Shown here: piece after piece, positions 1 to 11,470 of the stretch
Position numbering within the stretch: the stretch's first letter is position 1
Layout of the letters: the number at the start of each line of letters is the position of its first letter
NCBI GenBank assembly: GCA_030267565.1
Contig: BRXU01000021.1
Span: 607,501 to 671,500 of the forward strand
Direction of reading: 5' to 3'
DNA: 64,000 nt
Source: Pleodorina starrii
Lineage: Eukaryota; Chlorophyta; Chlorophyceae; Chlamydomonadales; Volvocaceae
Position numbers and translations under genes: made by a program
Notes under the pieces: model-generated
The model's database searches: none
What the model was told of the DNA's origin: nothing
The model's input: only the letters and a program-made list of their open reading frames with translations

Positions 1-1265
1 GAGATCCCCCACTCCCAACACCCCGCTCACGACGGCCCCGGCTGCCCTGTCAGCTGAGCTGCTGCCTGGCTGGGCTGGGCGCTGATGGCTGACCCGGATG
101 GGGAGACCTGCTGTGCTGCCTGGGCGCCCCCGGCGGGTGCCTGTGGTGCTGGGACCGGGGCCACCCGGGACAGATGAACCTGCAGACGCGGGCTGCTGCC
201 AGCCACCCGCTGCACGGAGCAGAGGACGCCTTCATGCGCCCAGGAGGCTTCGAAGGCATCCAGCCGGCCGGGCTTCAGCTGTGCTGTGATGTGGCCCCGG
301 GGCAGCCCCGCCAGAGTGTCCTTGGAGAGCGCCGCCATGCTGAAATGTGCCCTCATGAGACGCTGCAGCTCCCCAATGACGCAGCCCACCACCGTGGCCG
401 ACGGATGGTCATCAGGCTCCGCCCTGTGGTAGTGGCCCCAGACCGCCCACAGCCAAGTGGCTCGAAGGGCTGCCCACAGCAGCTGCAGCCCAGGGCTGGT
501 GGGGTAGGCCGGCCACCCTCCCGGCCAGTCTCCCAGCAGCACAGCCGGCTGTCTGAAAGGCAAGTCCGCGGCCCCGGAGACTGCCGCCCACAGCTCTGCC
601 AGCCAAACCCGAGCTGCGGTGTAAGCCCCGCACTCCAAGAAGACGTGGGTCAGGCTGGCGACATGCAGGTTGCCGTCCACCGAGCAGCTAGGAGCAGAGC
701 AGTGGGCACGCTGCGGCTGACCTTTGGAGGCCAGGTACACCCCGCACGGGAGCCGTCCATGGTGCAGCCGCCAGGTGAGCGCCTTGGCCCGGTTGCTTGC
801 GGGGCAGTCCCACAGCCGCTGCCAGGCCCGCCGGCGGTCGAGGGGAGACATGCCAGCCGGGCCATCAGCTGCCGGGTCTGCCTCCGGGGCCGGCCCGGCG
901 GGCGCCGACGGTCCGGCGGCAGCACCGGGGTCCTGCTGGTGCGGTGCCGCATGGCGGCTGCTAGGCTGGCTGACCGGGCTTGCAGCGGCCGAGGGCAGTG
1001 ATGTGGGGGAGGAGCGGGGCCGCATCCAGCCGGGGCTGGGCGTGGGGTTCATGGCAAACCACCGGCTGCGGCTGGGCGCTTGCTGAGCCAGCCAGTGTTG
1101 GTGCCAGCGGGCCTCCTGTTGCTGTAGCTGGCTGTGCGGCTGCTCGGGCCACGCCGCGGGCATGAGGGGCTCCGTGTCCTGGTCCCGGCCCCAGCTGTGA
1201 CCGCGGGCGGTGAGGCGGTGGCGCACCTCACTCACTGTGTAGTGGATGAGGGGCAGCGTGCCGTG
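1..1265 (-). mobile_element. LINE-A copy, 5'-truncated, 3' end outside window
   Basis: Minus-strand copy of the dominant LINE. Positions 1-26 are the start of its 3' UTR and the rest is the C-terminal third of ORF2. The same sequence recurs at 5843 onward (minus), 17096-17865 (plus), 23790 onward (minus) and elsewhere. At 1265/1266 the ORF2 sequence stops abruptly and plus-strand LINE-A 3' UTR begins, so two 5'-truncated ends meet back to back. The poly(A) end lies to the left of the window. Confidence 0.85.
27..1265 (-). pseudogene. LINE-A ORF2, C-terminal fragment
   Basis: C-terminal part of the LINE-A ORF2 polyprotein, downstream of the reverse transcriptase. It holds a proline/alanine/glutamine-rich linker followed by a zinc-binding segment with HCSAPSC and THVFLEC, then tryptophan-rich sequence and the terminal GQPGPS. 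The Cys/His arrangement resembles the zf-RVT domain seen at the C terminus of plant and algal LINE reverse transcriptases. The frame is open to the truncation point, where it runs by chance into antisense 3' UTR sequence, so the longer open frame is a chimera and not a real protein. Endonuclease and RT are missing, so it is inactive. Confidence 0.8.
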
Positions 1266-2263
1266 TCGCCCCCAGGGTGGGGTCTGCGGGTGTCTTGTCG
1301 CCGGCGCGCTTGTGCCCTGGCTTCCAGCCAGGCAGTGTTGCCCCTGCTGCGCCCGTGGGGGTTCTTGGGAGCCGGGGGGACGTGGGAGTGAGGTTCCTGC
1401 GGTGCGGGGTGTCTTGGGAGGGAGGTGTGTCTTCGGGCCTGCTGTCTTGCGGGGACGCCCCCAGGGTGGGGTCGGTTGTTGTTTGTCTCCGGTGCGCTTG
1501 TGTGGCACCGTCCCTGCGGCTTTTGTGGCTCTGGGAGGCGGTTTCGGTGGTGCGGGGTTCTCTTCGGGCGTGCTGTGGGTTTTCTGTTTTCTCTGGTGCT
1601 CCCCGGTGGGGGGGGGCTCGTTTTGCCCTGGTTCGCTGCGGCGGTTGCCCGGTTTTGTTTGTTGTTCCTGTTGCTGTCGCCCAGGGTGTAGGGTTCGCCC
1701 CTTGGCTGTTGAGGTTGTGCAGGTTGTGGTTGTGTTGTCGCTGTGGTCGCTGTTGGGGCCTTTGCCCATCCCTGGGGCTTGTCTCCGGTGACGGGCCCTG
1801 TTGTTGGTCCGTGGTGCTGGCCCGGGTGTTGGGCCGTGGTTTTGGCCCTGGTGTTGGGCCGTGGTGTTGGCTCTGGTTTTGGGCCCTGGTGTTGGGCCCT
1901 GGTGTTGGGCTGTGGGGTTGGCCCTGGTGTTGGGCCGTGGTGTTGGCCCTGGTGTTGGGCCCTGGGGTTTGGCCCTGGTGTTGGGCCCTGGTGTTGGTTT
2001 CGGTTCCCTCCTCGGTGTCTTGGAGGTAGGGGTGGCCGTGTGTGCCGCCCGTGCAGCAGTGGCTCCTGGCCCCTTGCTGCCCCCGTCCCTGTCCCTGTCC
2101 TGTCTGCGAGTTTAGGCGTTGCTTGGCTTTTTCCCTCTCCTCGGCTCCTTGCAGTGGTTTCTTGGGCTTCTTGCCAGGTTGTTGTGGCTTGCCGGTCTTG
2201 CTCGGCTTGCCCGTTGGGCTTCGCTTTCCCAGTCCTTGTAACGTCCCTCGCAGAAAAAAAAAG
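1266..2263 (+). mobile_element. LINE-A 3' UTR copy with poly(A)
   Basis: 5'-truncated plus-strand LINE-A made only of 3' UTR. It includes the CCCTGGTGTTGGGCC-type minisatellite (about 1790-2010) and the conserved end CCTTGTAACGTCCCTCGCAG followed by A10. It sits inside another LINE-A 3' UTR, which resumes at 2264. Its terminal 150 bp differ slightly from most copies in the window (for example CCCTCTCCTCGG instead of CTCTCTCCTTGG), so it is an older or separate lineage. Confidence 0.85.
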
Positions 2264-2527
2264 TTCCCTCCTCGGTGTCTTGGAGGTAGGGGTGGCCGTG
2301 TGTGCCGCCCGTGCAGCAGTGGCTCCTGGCCCCTTGCTGCCCCCGTCCCTGTCCCTGTCCTGTCTGCGAGTTTAGGCGTTGCTTGGCTTTTTCTCTCTCC
2401 TTGGCTCCTTGCGGTGGTTTTTTGGGCTTCTTGCCAGGCTGTTGCGGCTTGCCGGTCTTGCTCGGCTTGCCCGTTGGGCTTCGCTTTCCCAGTCCTTGTA
2501 ACGTCCCTCGCAGGAAAAAAAAAAAAA
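2264..2527 (+). mobile_element. LINE-A 3' end with poly(A), host of the preceding insertion
   Basis: Last 250 bp of a plus-strand LINE-A 3' UTR, ending in CTCGCAGG and A13. The preceding copy is inserted just upstream of its GTTCCCTCCTCGG. Its poly(A) abuts GC-rich flank at 2528, which matches 13631 onward, so the target of this insertion is visible in a second, partly empty copy. Confidence 0.8.
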
Positions 2528-2930
2528 GGGCGGGGTGGGGCGGGGCCGCGGCGGGGCGGGGCGGGGAGGGGACAGGCTGGGCGGGTAGGGTAGGGTGCAC
2601 AGTGAGGCGGGCCGGGGCAGGGCGGAATGGGGCGGGGCCGGGGCAGGCCGGGGCTGGGGGGGCACTGCGGGGTGGGGCAGGATGGAGCGGGACGGGGCGG
2701 GGCGGGGCATGGTATGGCGGCGTGGGACGGGTTGGGGCGGGTCGGGGAGGGACGGGGCAGGGCGGGGAAGGGGTAGGCCGGGGTGGGGTGGAGCGGGGCG
2801 GGGAAGGGCAGGGAAGGGCGTGGCGGGCAAGGGCGGGCAGGGCGGGGCGGCATGGAACGGGGCAGGGCGGGGCGGGGCAGGGCACTTCGGGGCAGTGCAG
2901 GGCGGGGCAGGGTGGGGCCAGGGTGCAAGT
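2528..2930. repeat. GC-rich minisatellite (GGGGC-type)
   Basis: Irregular tandem GGGGCGGGG / GGGGCAGGGCGGGG units with strong strand asymmetry (G on plus). The same sequence recurs at 13631-13853 joined to 19337 onward, and related arrays at 3935-4205, 31500-31690, 34043-34370 and 42700-43100. Long open frames across it, proline-rich on minus and glycine/arginine-rich on plus, are composition artefacts. Confidence 0.85.
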
Positions 2931-4374
2931 CGGCAGCTGCAAGCATGTCGCGGTTCGGGGGTTCGGTGTTGTGTCGGCTGCAGGCACGCTTCTTGCGGGG
3001 GTCCGGGTCTCGTGGATGTCTCTGCTGGCATAACCCCTCCTCTGGCCCCCAAGCTGGCGCATTGCAAGCCGGATAGCGGCGGTCCGTTGCCCCAGGTGTG
3101 CGGGCTACTTGTGCAGCACTGTCGCACCCCAAGTGTCAAGCAGCAACCCCTTTCCCTTCCCCGGGCCCGGGGTGTCTGTCCCGTCTGGGTTCGGGTGCAG
3201 GTCTGGGTGCCAGTTGTGGGTGCATCTGTTCTGAGGGAGCAGGCTGCACGCCCAGGGCCAGCGGCCCCGTCGAGGTTCGAGGGTTCGGCGTCGCGCTGGC
3301 TGCAGGCGTGCTTCTTGCGGGGGTCTGGGCCTGGTGCATGGGGTGGGGGTGTCGGTGGTCGGTTGTCAAGTCTAGGTCTGGTTTGCACCCAAGAACTCCC
3401 TTTCTTTCGTGCCGTGCAGCCGCTAGGTTGGGGTGTGTTGCCTGCTTGCCTGCTCTCGACCTTGCTTTTCCTCTGGTGACGATGCCACCTGCTCACATCT
3501 TCCTCCCATCGCCATTGCGCCGAATGCTCTAACCCCCTTCCCTACTGGCTAATGCTGCCGTGCACGGGTCCAGGGTGCGCGCGGGCATCAGCAGCTGGCA
3601 GGCGTGGATGCCCTGTGCAGCCTGCAGGTAAGCGTGGGGACGGGTAAGGGTGGTAGCAATGCGTTGTGCTTCCGGCTGTGCATGGGGGCAGGTAGCCGGG
3701 CCTGCGGCGAGGGTGCGTGCCGGGCTGCAGGCACTTCAGTGTCGAGGGCAGGGATGTACCGGATTGCGGGCAGGGGCAGGCATCCGCCCATCGCAAACTG
3801 GGTAGCGGCGGTCCGTTGCCCCAGGTGTGATAGCACTGTTGTGCAGCGCTGTCGTGCCCCTAGCGTCCAACAGCGTCCCCCTTTCCCACTGCCGTACAAC
3901 GCCGATAGCACGGATGCGTCGTCGGGGTGGGACCGGTGCAGGGATGGGCAGAGCGGGGACAGGCGGGAAGGGGCAGGGCGGGGCGGGGTGGGGATGGCGC
4001 ACTGTGGGGCGGGCCGGGGGATGGCAGAATGGGGCGGGGCAGGGGCAGGCCGGGGCGGGGAGGGGCACTGCGGGGAGGGGCAGGGCGGGGCGGGCCAGGG
4101 TGGGGCGGGATGGAAAGGGGCAGGGCGGGGTGGAGCGGGACGGGGCGGGGCAGAGCAGGGCCGGGTGTGGCAGGCACTTCGGGGCACTGCAGGGCGGGGC
4201 AAGGGTGCAACTCGGCAAGGAGCTGCACGCATCCATCGAGGCCGCCCTCCTCGGGGACCGCCAAATGTCTGGGTACATTATTGCTTACACACCAGCAGCC
4301 GTGGAACCCTCCGGAACCCCTGCCCACCATTCACCGACCAGCTTATCCCCGACCCGCCCTCACCACTGCCCACC
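2931..4374. repeat. C-repeat flank, copy P
   Basis: Non-LINE flank without a recognisable gene. A module with GCGGTCCGTTGCCCCAGGTG followed by a TGTGCAGC..CTGTCG block occurs twice (about 3058 and 3795), so the segment is itself an old tandem repeat. It is duplicated with small indels at 19506-20430, and part of it recurs inverted near 35690 and 44625. A second GC minisatellite lies at 3935-4205. It ends where the poly(T) of a minus LINE-A starts. Confidence 0.7.
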
Positions 4375-6995
4375 TTTTTTTTTTTTTTTTCTGCGAGGGA
4401 CGTTACAAGGACTGGGAAAGCGAAGCCCAACGGGCAAGCCGAGCAAGACCGGCAAGCCGCAACAGCCTGGCAAGAAGCCCAAAAAACCACCGCAAGGAGC
4501 CAAGGAGAGAGAAAAAGCCAAGCAACGCCTAAACTCGCAGACAGGACAGGGACAGGGACGGGGGCAGCAAGGGGCCAGGAGCCACTGCTGCACGGGCGGC
4601 ACACACGGCCACCCCTACCTCCAAGACACCGAGGAGGGAACCGAAACCAACACCAGGGCCCAACACCAGGGCCAAACCCCAGGGCCCAACACCAGGGCCA
4701 ACACCACGGCCCAACACCAGGGCCAACCCCACAGCCCAACACCAGGGCCCAACACCAGGGCCCAAAACCAGAGCCAACACCACGGCCCAACACCAGGGCC
4801 AAAACCACGGCCCAACACCCGGGCCAGCACCACGGACCAACAACAGGGCCCGTCACCGGAGACAAGCCCCAGGGATGGGCAAAGGCCCCAACAGCGACCA
4901 CAGCGACAACACAACCACAACCTGCACAACCTCAACAGCCAAGGGGCGAACCCTACACCCTGGGCGACAGCAACAGGAACAACAAACAAAACCGGGCAAC
5001 CGCCGCAGCGAACCAGGGCAAAACGAGCCCCCCCCCACCGGGGAGCACCAGAGAAAACAGAAAACCCACAGCACGCCCGAAGAGAACCCCGCACCACCGA
5101 AACCGCCTCCCAGAGCCACAAAAGCCGCAGGGACGGTGCCACACAAGCGCACCGGAGACAAACAACAACCGACCCCACCCTGGGGGCGTCCCCGCAAGAC
5201 AGCAGGCCCGAAGACACACCTCCCTCCCAAGACACCCCGCACCGCAGGAACCTCACTCCCACGTCCCCCCGGCTCCCAAGAACCCCCACGGGCGCAGCAG
5301 GGGCAACACTGCCTGGCTGGAAGCCAGGGCACAAGCGCGCCGGCGACAAGACACCCGCAGACCCCACCCTGGGGGCGACCCCCGAACCGCACCTGCCTCC
5401 CACGGCGGCCTGCACCACACCAACCCTGCACCGAAGCCCCCCCGCCCCTCCCCAGTCCCCCCCCGAAACCCTCCCCAGACCCCCCGGCGCCACACGCACC
5501 CCACTCCCAAGAACCCCCCCCTCCAGGCCGCAGGGGCAGCACCGCCGGGTCAGAGACCAAGGCACGAGAGCGCCAGCGACAAAACACCCACAGACCCCAC
5601 ACAGGGGGCGACCCCTCAAGACAGCAGCCTCCGAACCGCACCTGCCTCCCGCGGCAGCCTGCACCACACCAACCCTGCTCCTAAGCTCCCCCGACCCCCA
5701 AGACCCCCTCCGGCCCCACCCACAGCAAGCCCCGCACCGTACCCCCCTCCCTAGGCAACCCGCACCGCACTCCCCCCACCCTCGAGGCCCCTCGCACCCT
5801 AAGGACCTCAGACACCGAGATCCCCCACTCCCAACACCCCGCTCACGACGGCCCCGGCTGCCCTGTCAGCTGAGCTGCTGCCTGGCTGGGCTGGGCGCTG
5901 ATGGCTGACCCGGATGGGGAGACCTGCTGTGCTGCCTGGGCGCCCCCGGCGGGTGCCTGTGGTGCTGGGACCGGGGCCACCCGGGACAGATGAACCTGCA
6001 GACGCGGGCTGCTGCCAGCCACCCGCTGCACGGAGCAGAGGACGCCTTCATGCGCCCAGGAGGCTTCGAAGGCATCCAGCCGGCCGGGCTTCAGCTGTGC
6101 TGTGATGTGGCCCCGGGGCAGCCCCGCCAGAGTGTCCTCGGAGAGCGCCGCCATGCTGAAATGTGCCCTCATGAGACGCTGCAGCTCCCCAATGACGCAG
6201 CCCACCACCGTGGCCGACGGATGGTCATCAGGCTCCGCCCTGTGGTAGTGGCCCCAGACCGCCCACAGCCAAGTGGCTCGAAGGGCTGCCCACAGCAGCT
6301 GCAGCCCAGGGCTGGTGGGGTAGGCCGGCCACCCTCCCGGCCAGTCTCCCAGCAGCACAGCCGGCTGTCTGAAAGGCAAGTCCGCGGCCCCGGAGACTGC
6401 CGCCCACAGCTCTGCCAGCCAAACCCGAGCTGCGGTGTAAGCCCCGCACTCCAAGAAGACGTGGGTCAGGCTGGCGACATGCAGGTTGCCGTCCACCGAG
6501 CAGCTAGGAGCAGAGCAGTGGGCACGCTGCGGCTGACCTTTGGAGGCCAGGTACACCCCGCACGGGAGCCGTCCATGGTGCAGCCGCCAGGTGAGCGCCT
6601 TGGCCCGGTTGCTTGCGGGGCAGTCCCACAGCCGCTGCCAGGCCCGCCGGCGGTCGAGGGGAGACATGCCAGCCGGGCCATCAGCTGCCGGGTCTGCCTC
6701 CGGGGCCGGCCCGGCGGGCGCCGACGGTCCGGCGGCAGCACCGGGGTCCTGCTGGTGCGGTGCCGCATGGCGGCTGCTAGGCTGGCTGACCGGGCTTGCA
6801 GCGGCCGAGGGCAGTGATGTGGGGGAGGAGCGGGGCCGCATCCAGCCGGGGCTGGGCGTGGGGTTCATGGTAAACCACCGGCTGCGGCTGGGCGCTTGCT
6901 GAGCCAGCCAGTGTTGGTGCCAGCGGGCCTCCTGTTGCTGTAGCTGGCTGTGCGGCTGCTCGGGCCACGCCGCGGGCATGAGGGGCTCCGTGTCC

Positions 6996-7412
6996 TTTTT
7001 TTTTTTTTTTTTAATTCCGGAGGAACCCGGACTCGGGACATGGGACACACATATGTTGTCTGGCGGCTCCACTGATGCTGCCACTTCTGCTGAGTAGCTA
7101 GCGTGCCGGGCTTCTGGGCGTCTCCAAGGGCCAGCTGGATGGGGCTGATGACTGTATGATGAGTCTTGTAAACCTCCGGACGGGACGGGGACAGGGGTGG
7201 GCACCCTCCGTTCTCATCACACCCCGGGCAATGGTCACTGGCTGGTTTCGATCCCGGGTTCCCGGGGGGAATTGCAAGGTTTCCCTGTTGCCGGCCAATG
7301 AACCATTGCCTACTTCTGTGGGGCGCAGGTAAGTTCCAAATGTCCTTGAGGGGACTTGAACCCGGGTCACCCGGGCCGAAAGCAGTGCCTTAACTTTCGG
7401 TGTAGAACTTAC
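6996..7412 (-). mobile_element. SINE-B, full length
   Basis: About 400 bp short element, read on minus. It begins GTAAGTTCTACACCGAAAG, continues with TTAAGGCACTGC and a B-box-like GGGTTCAAGTCCC, and ends CCTCCGGAATT plus poly(A). The head resembles a degenerate Ser/Leu-type tRNA (CCGA..GTTAAGGC D-arm). The target duplication is about 6 bp (AGGACA in ORF2 sense), with two filler bases (7413-7414) at the 5' side. It lies in the sense orientation of ORF2. Confidence 0.8.
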
Positions 7413-8120
7413 CCTGTCCTGGTCCCGGCCCCAGCTGTGACCGCGGGCGGTGAGGCGGTGGCGCACCTCACTCACTGTGTAGTGGATGAGGGGCAGCGTG
7501 CCGTGGCCGTGGCTGAGGGGGTAGCACTGGACCGAGTCCCAAAGCCCCAGCAGCTGGTATTCCACTGGCCATGAGGAGGCGCGTTGGGCCGGGGGCGCCT
7601 CGCTGTATCGCTGATGGTCCTCCAAGGTCCAGTGTCGGCGCGGCTTGCGGCCCGGCAGCACGCAGGCTGCAGGCCAGTCGGCGTCCCCTGCTGCTCCGGC
7701 CTGCTCGCTGTCTGGGGGCACCAAGCGGCCGTTGGGCAGGACGGCCCACAAGACTCCCGTAGGGCTGCTGACCCGGCTGCCATCGGGCGACAGGAGCCAG
7801 TCGGGTGCCGGCGGCAGTTCGGGGTCCAGGGGGTCGGCTGGCAGCAGTCTCCGCCAGTCGGCTGGGATGGCCCCAAGGACCGCCTGCATGAGGGGTTCGT
7901 GCTGGGTCATGGGCGACGCTGCACGGAGCTCGGCCAGGGTGCGGGGTCCCAGGTGGGCGGTCCCAGCCGGCGGGGTGAAGGGCTGGTCGGTGGCGGGGTC
8001 ACGCAGGGCTGCATTTTTTTTTTCTTTTTTTTTTCTTTTTTTCTGCGAGGGACGTTACAAGGACTGGGAAAGCGAAGCCCAACGGGCAAGCCGAGCAAGA
8101 CCGGCAAGCCGCAACAGCCT

Positions 8121-8520
8121 ACCCCACCAGCCCTGGGCTGCAGCTGCTGTGGGCAGCCCTTCGAGCCACTTGGCTGTGGGCGGTCTGGGGCCACTACCAC
8201 AGGGCGGAGCCTGATGACCATCCGTCGGCCACGGTGGTGGGCTGCGTCATTGGGGAGCTGCAGCGTCTCATGAGGGCACATTTCAGCATGGCGGCGCTCT
8301 CCGAGGACACTCTGGCGGGGCTGCCCCGGGGCCACATCACAGCACAGCTGAAGCCCGGCCGGCTGGATGCCTTCGAAGCCTCCTGGGCGCATGAAGGCGT
8401 CCTCTGCTCCGTGCAGCGGGTGGCTGGCAGCAGCCCGCGTCTGCAGGTTCATCTGTCCCGGGTGGCCCCGGTCCCAGCACCACAGGCACCCGCCGGGGGC
8501 GCCCAGGCAGCACAGCAGGT
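8121..8520 (+). pseudogene. LINE-A ORF2 C-terminal fragment
   Basis: Plus-strand fragment equivalent to 17385-17785: the tryptophan-rich end of ORF2 after the zinc motif, cut before the stop codon by a poly(T) at 8521. No matching continuation is found on the far side of the inserted tails, which implies deletion or rearrangement after insertion. Confidence 0.75.
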
Positions 8521-10117
8521 CTTTTTTTTTTTTCCTGCGAGGGACGTTACAAGGACTGGGAAAGCGAAGCCCAACGGGCAAGCCGAGCAAGACCGGCAAG
8601 CCGCAACAGCCTGGCAAGAAGCCCAAAAAACCACCGCAAGGAGCCAAGGAGAGAGAAAAAGCCAAGCAACGCCTAAACTCGCAGACAGGACAGGGACAGG
8701 GACGGGGGCAGCAAGGGGCCAGGAGCCACTGCTGCACGGGCGGCACACACGGCCACCCCTACCTCCAAGACACCGAGGAGGGAACCGAAACCAACACCAG
8801 GGCCCAACACCAGGTTGTGCAGGTTGTGGTTGTGTTGTCGCTGTGGTCGCTGTTGGGGCCTTTGCCCATCCCTGGGGCTTGTCTCCGGTGACGGGCCCTG
8901 TTGTTGGTCCGTGGTGCTGGCCCGGGTGTTGGGCCGTGGTTTTGGCCCTGGTGTTGGGCCGTGGTGTTGGCTCTGGTTTTGGGCCCTGGTGTTGGGCCCT
9001 GGTGTTGGGCTGTGGGGTTGGCCCTGGTGTTGGGCCGTGGTGTTGGCCCTGGTGTTGGGCCCTGGGGTTTGGCCCTGGTGTTGGGCCCTGGTGTTGGTTT
9101 CAGTTCCCTCCTCGGTGTCTTGGAGGTAGGGGTGGCCGTGTGTGCCGCCCGTGCAGCAGTGGCTCCTGGCCCCTTGCTGCCCCCGTCCCTGTCCCTGTCC
9201 TGTCTGCGAGTTTAGGCGTTGCTTGGCTTTTTCTCTCTCCTTGGCTCCTTGCGGTGGTTTTTTGGGCTTCTTGCCAGGCTGTTGCGGCTTGCCGGTCTTG
9301 CTCGGCTTGCCCGTTGGGCTTCGCTTTCCCAGTCCTTGTAACGTCCCTCGCAGAAAAAAAAAAAAAAAACACCAGGGCCAAACCCCAGGGCCCAACACCA
9401 GGGCCAACACCACGGCCCAACACCAGGGCCAACCCCACAGCCCAACACCAGGGCCCAACACCAGGGCCCAAAACCAGAGCCAACACCACGGCCCAACACC
9501 AGGGCCAAAACCACGGCCCAACACCTGGGCCAGCACCACGGACCAACAACAGGGCCCGTCACCGGAGACAAGCCCCAGGTTGTGTTGTCGCTGTGGTCGC
9601 TGTTGGGGCCTTTGCCCATCCCTGGGGCTTGTCTCCGGTGACGGGCCCTGTTGTTGGTCCGTGGTGCTGGCCCGGGTGTTGGGCCGTGGTTTTGGCCCTG
9701 GTGTTGGGCCGTGGTGTTGGCTCTGGTTTTGGGCCCTGGTGTTGGGCCCTGGTGTTGGGCTGTGGGGTTGGCCCTGGTGTTGGGCCGTGGTGTTGGCCCT
9801 GGTGTTGGGCCCTGGGGTTTGGCCCTGGTGTTGGGCCCTGGTGTTGGTTTCGGTTCCCTCCTCGGTGTCTTGGAGGTAGGGGTGGCCGTGTGTGCCGCCC
9901 GTGCAGCAGTGGCTCCTGGCCCCTTGCTGCCCCCGTCCCTGTCCCTGTCCTGTCTGCGAGTTTAGGCGTTGCTTGGCTTTTTCTCTCTCCTTGGCTCCTT
10001 GCGGTGGTTTTTTGGGCTTCTTGCCAGGCTGTTGCGGCTTGCCGGTCTTGCTCGGCTTGCCCGTTGGGCTTCGCTTTCCCAGTCCTTGTAACGTCCCTCG
10101 CAGAAAAAAAAAAAAAA
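8521..10117. repeat. Palindromic LINE-A tail pair
   Basis: The minus 3' UTR from poly(T) at 8521 up to ...CAAGCCCCAG (9577), after removal of the nested 8813-9369 copy, is followed at once by plus 3' UTR 9578-10103 and poly(A). The two halves are inverted copies of the same tail around a short loop (about 50 bp). This is an inverted duplication and not a simple 5' inversion, since both arms cover the same part of the element. Confidence 0.75.
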
Positions 10118-11470
10118 GCCTGGCAAGAAGCCCAAAAAACCACCGCAAGGAGCCAAGGAGAGAGAAAAAGCCAAGCAACGCCTAAACTCGCAGACAGGAC
10201 AGGGACAGGGACGGGGGCAGCAAGGGGCCAGGAGCCACTGCTGCACGGGCGGCACACACGGCCACCCCTACCTCCAAGACACCGAGGAGGGAACCGAAAC
10301 CAACACCAGGGCCCAACACCAGGGCCAAACCCCAGGGCCCAACACCAGGGCCAACACCACGGCCCAACACCAGGGCCAACCCCACAGCCCAACACCAGGG
10401 CCCAACACCAGGGCCCAAAACCAGAGCCAACACCACGGCCCAACACCAGGGCCAAAACCACGGCCCAACACCCGGGCCAGCACCACGGACCAACAACAGG
10501 GCCCGTCACCGGAGACAAGCCCCAGGTTGTGTTGTCGCTGTGGTCGCTGTTGGGGCCTTTGCCCATCCCTGGGGCTTGTCTCCGGTGACGGGCCCTGTTG
10601 TTGGTCCGTGGTGCTGGCCCGGGTGTTGGGCCGTGGTTTTGGCCCTGGTGTTGGGCCGTGGTGTTGGCTCTGGTTTTGGGCCCTGGTGTTGGGCCCTGGT
10701 GTTGGGCTGTGGGGTTGGCCCTGGTGTTGGGCCGTGGTGTTGGCCCTGGTGTTGGGCCCTGGGGTTTGGCCCTGGTGTTGGGCCCTGGTGTTGGTTTCGG
10801 TTCCCTCCTCGGTGTCTTGGAGGTAGGGGTGGCCGTGTGTGCCGCCCGTGCAGCAGTGGCTCCTGGCCCCTTGCTGCCCCCGTCCCTGTCCCTGTCCTGT
10901 CTGCGAGTTTAGGCGTTGCTTGGCTTTTTCTCTCTCCTTGGCTCCTTGCGGTGGTTTTTTGGGCTTCTTGCCAGGCTGTTGCGGCTTGCCGGTCTTGCTC
11001 GGCTTGCCCGTTGGGCTTCGCTTTCCCAGTCCTTGTAACGTCCCTCGCAGAAAAAAAAAAAAAGCCTGGCAAGAAGCCCAAAAAACCACCGCAAGGAGCC
11101 AAGGAGAGAGAAAAAGCCAAGCAACGCCTAAACTCGCAGACAGGACAGGGACAGGGACGGGGGCAGCAAGGGGCCAGGAGCCACTGCTGCACGGGCGGCA
11201 CACACGGCCACCCCTACCTCCAAGACACCGAGGAGGGAACCGAAACCAACACCAGGGCCCAACACCAGGGCCAAACCCCAGGGCCCAACACCAGGGCCAA
11301 CACCACGGCCCAACACCAGGGCCAACCCCACAGCCCAACACCAGGGCCCAACACCAGGGCCCAAAACCAGAGCCAACACCACGGCCCAACACCAGGGCCA
11401 AAACCACGGCCCAACACCCGGGCCAGCACCACGGACCAACAACAGGGCCCGTCACCGGAGACAAGCCCCA
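9578..11470. repeat. 947-bp tandem duplication of a LINE-A foldback
   Basis: Unit 9578-10524 (plus 3' UTR, poly(A), then 407 bp of minus 3' UTR) is repeated at 10525-11470 with a constant 947-bp offset and almost no difference apart from poly(A) length. Both units share the same junction, CAAGCCCCAG joined to GTTGTGTTGTCG. Confidence 0.8.

Noticed and set aside
1743..2115. Trp/Cys/Gly-rich repeat protein (GPWCWPGCW type), recurring many times
   Set aside because: Translation of the 15-bp minisatellite in the LINE-A 3' UTR; open in several frames and on both strands, downstream of the ORF2 stop.
1228..3132. Long proline-rich minus-strand open frame
   Set aside because: It crosses several unrelated repeats (LINE-A 3' UTRs, poly(A), GC minisatellite); the openness comes from extreme base composition.
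6996..7040. SINE-B as a simple LINE-A derivative
   Set aside because: The 3' ends differ completely (CTCGCAG against CCTCCGGAATT before poly(A)) and no internal similarity was seen.
7330..7412. Genuine tRNA gene in the SINE-B head
   Set aside because: The T-stem pairs poorly, the A box is degenerate and there is no intact acceptor stem; it always occurs with the same SINE body and poly(A).
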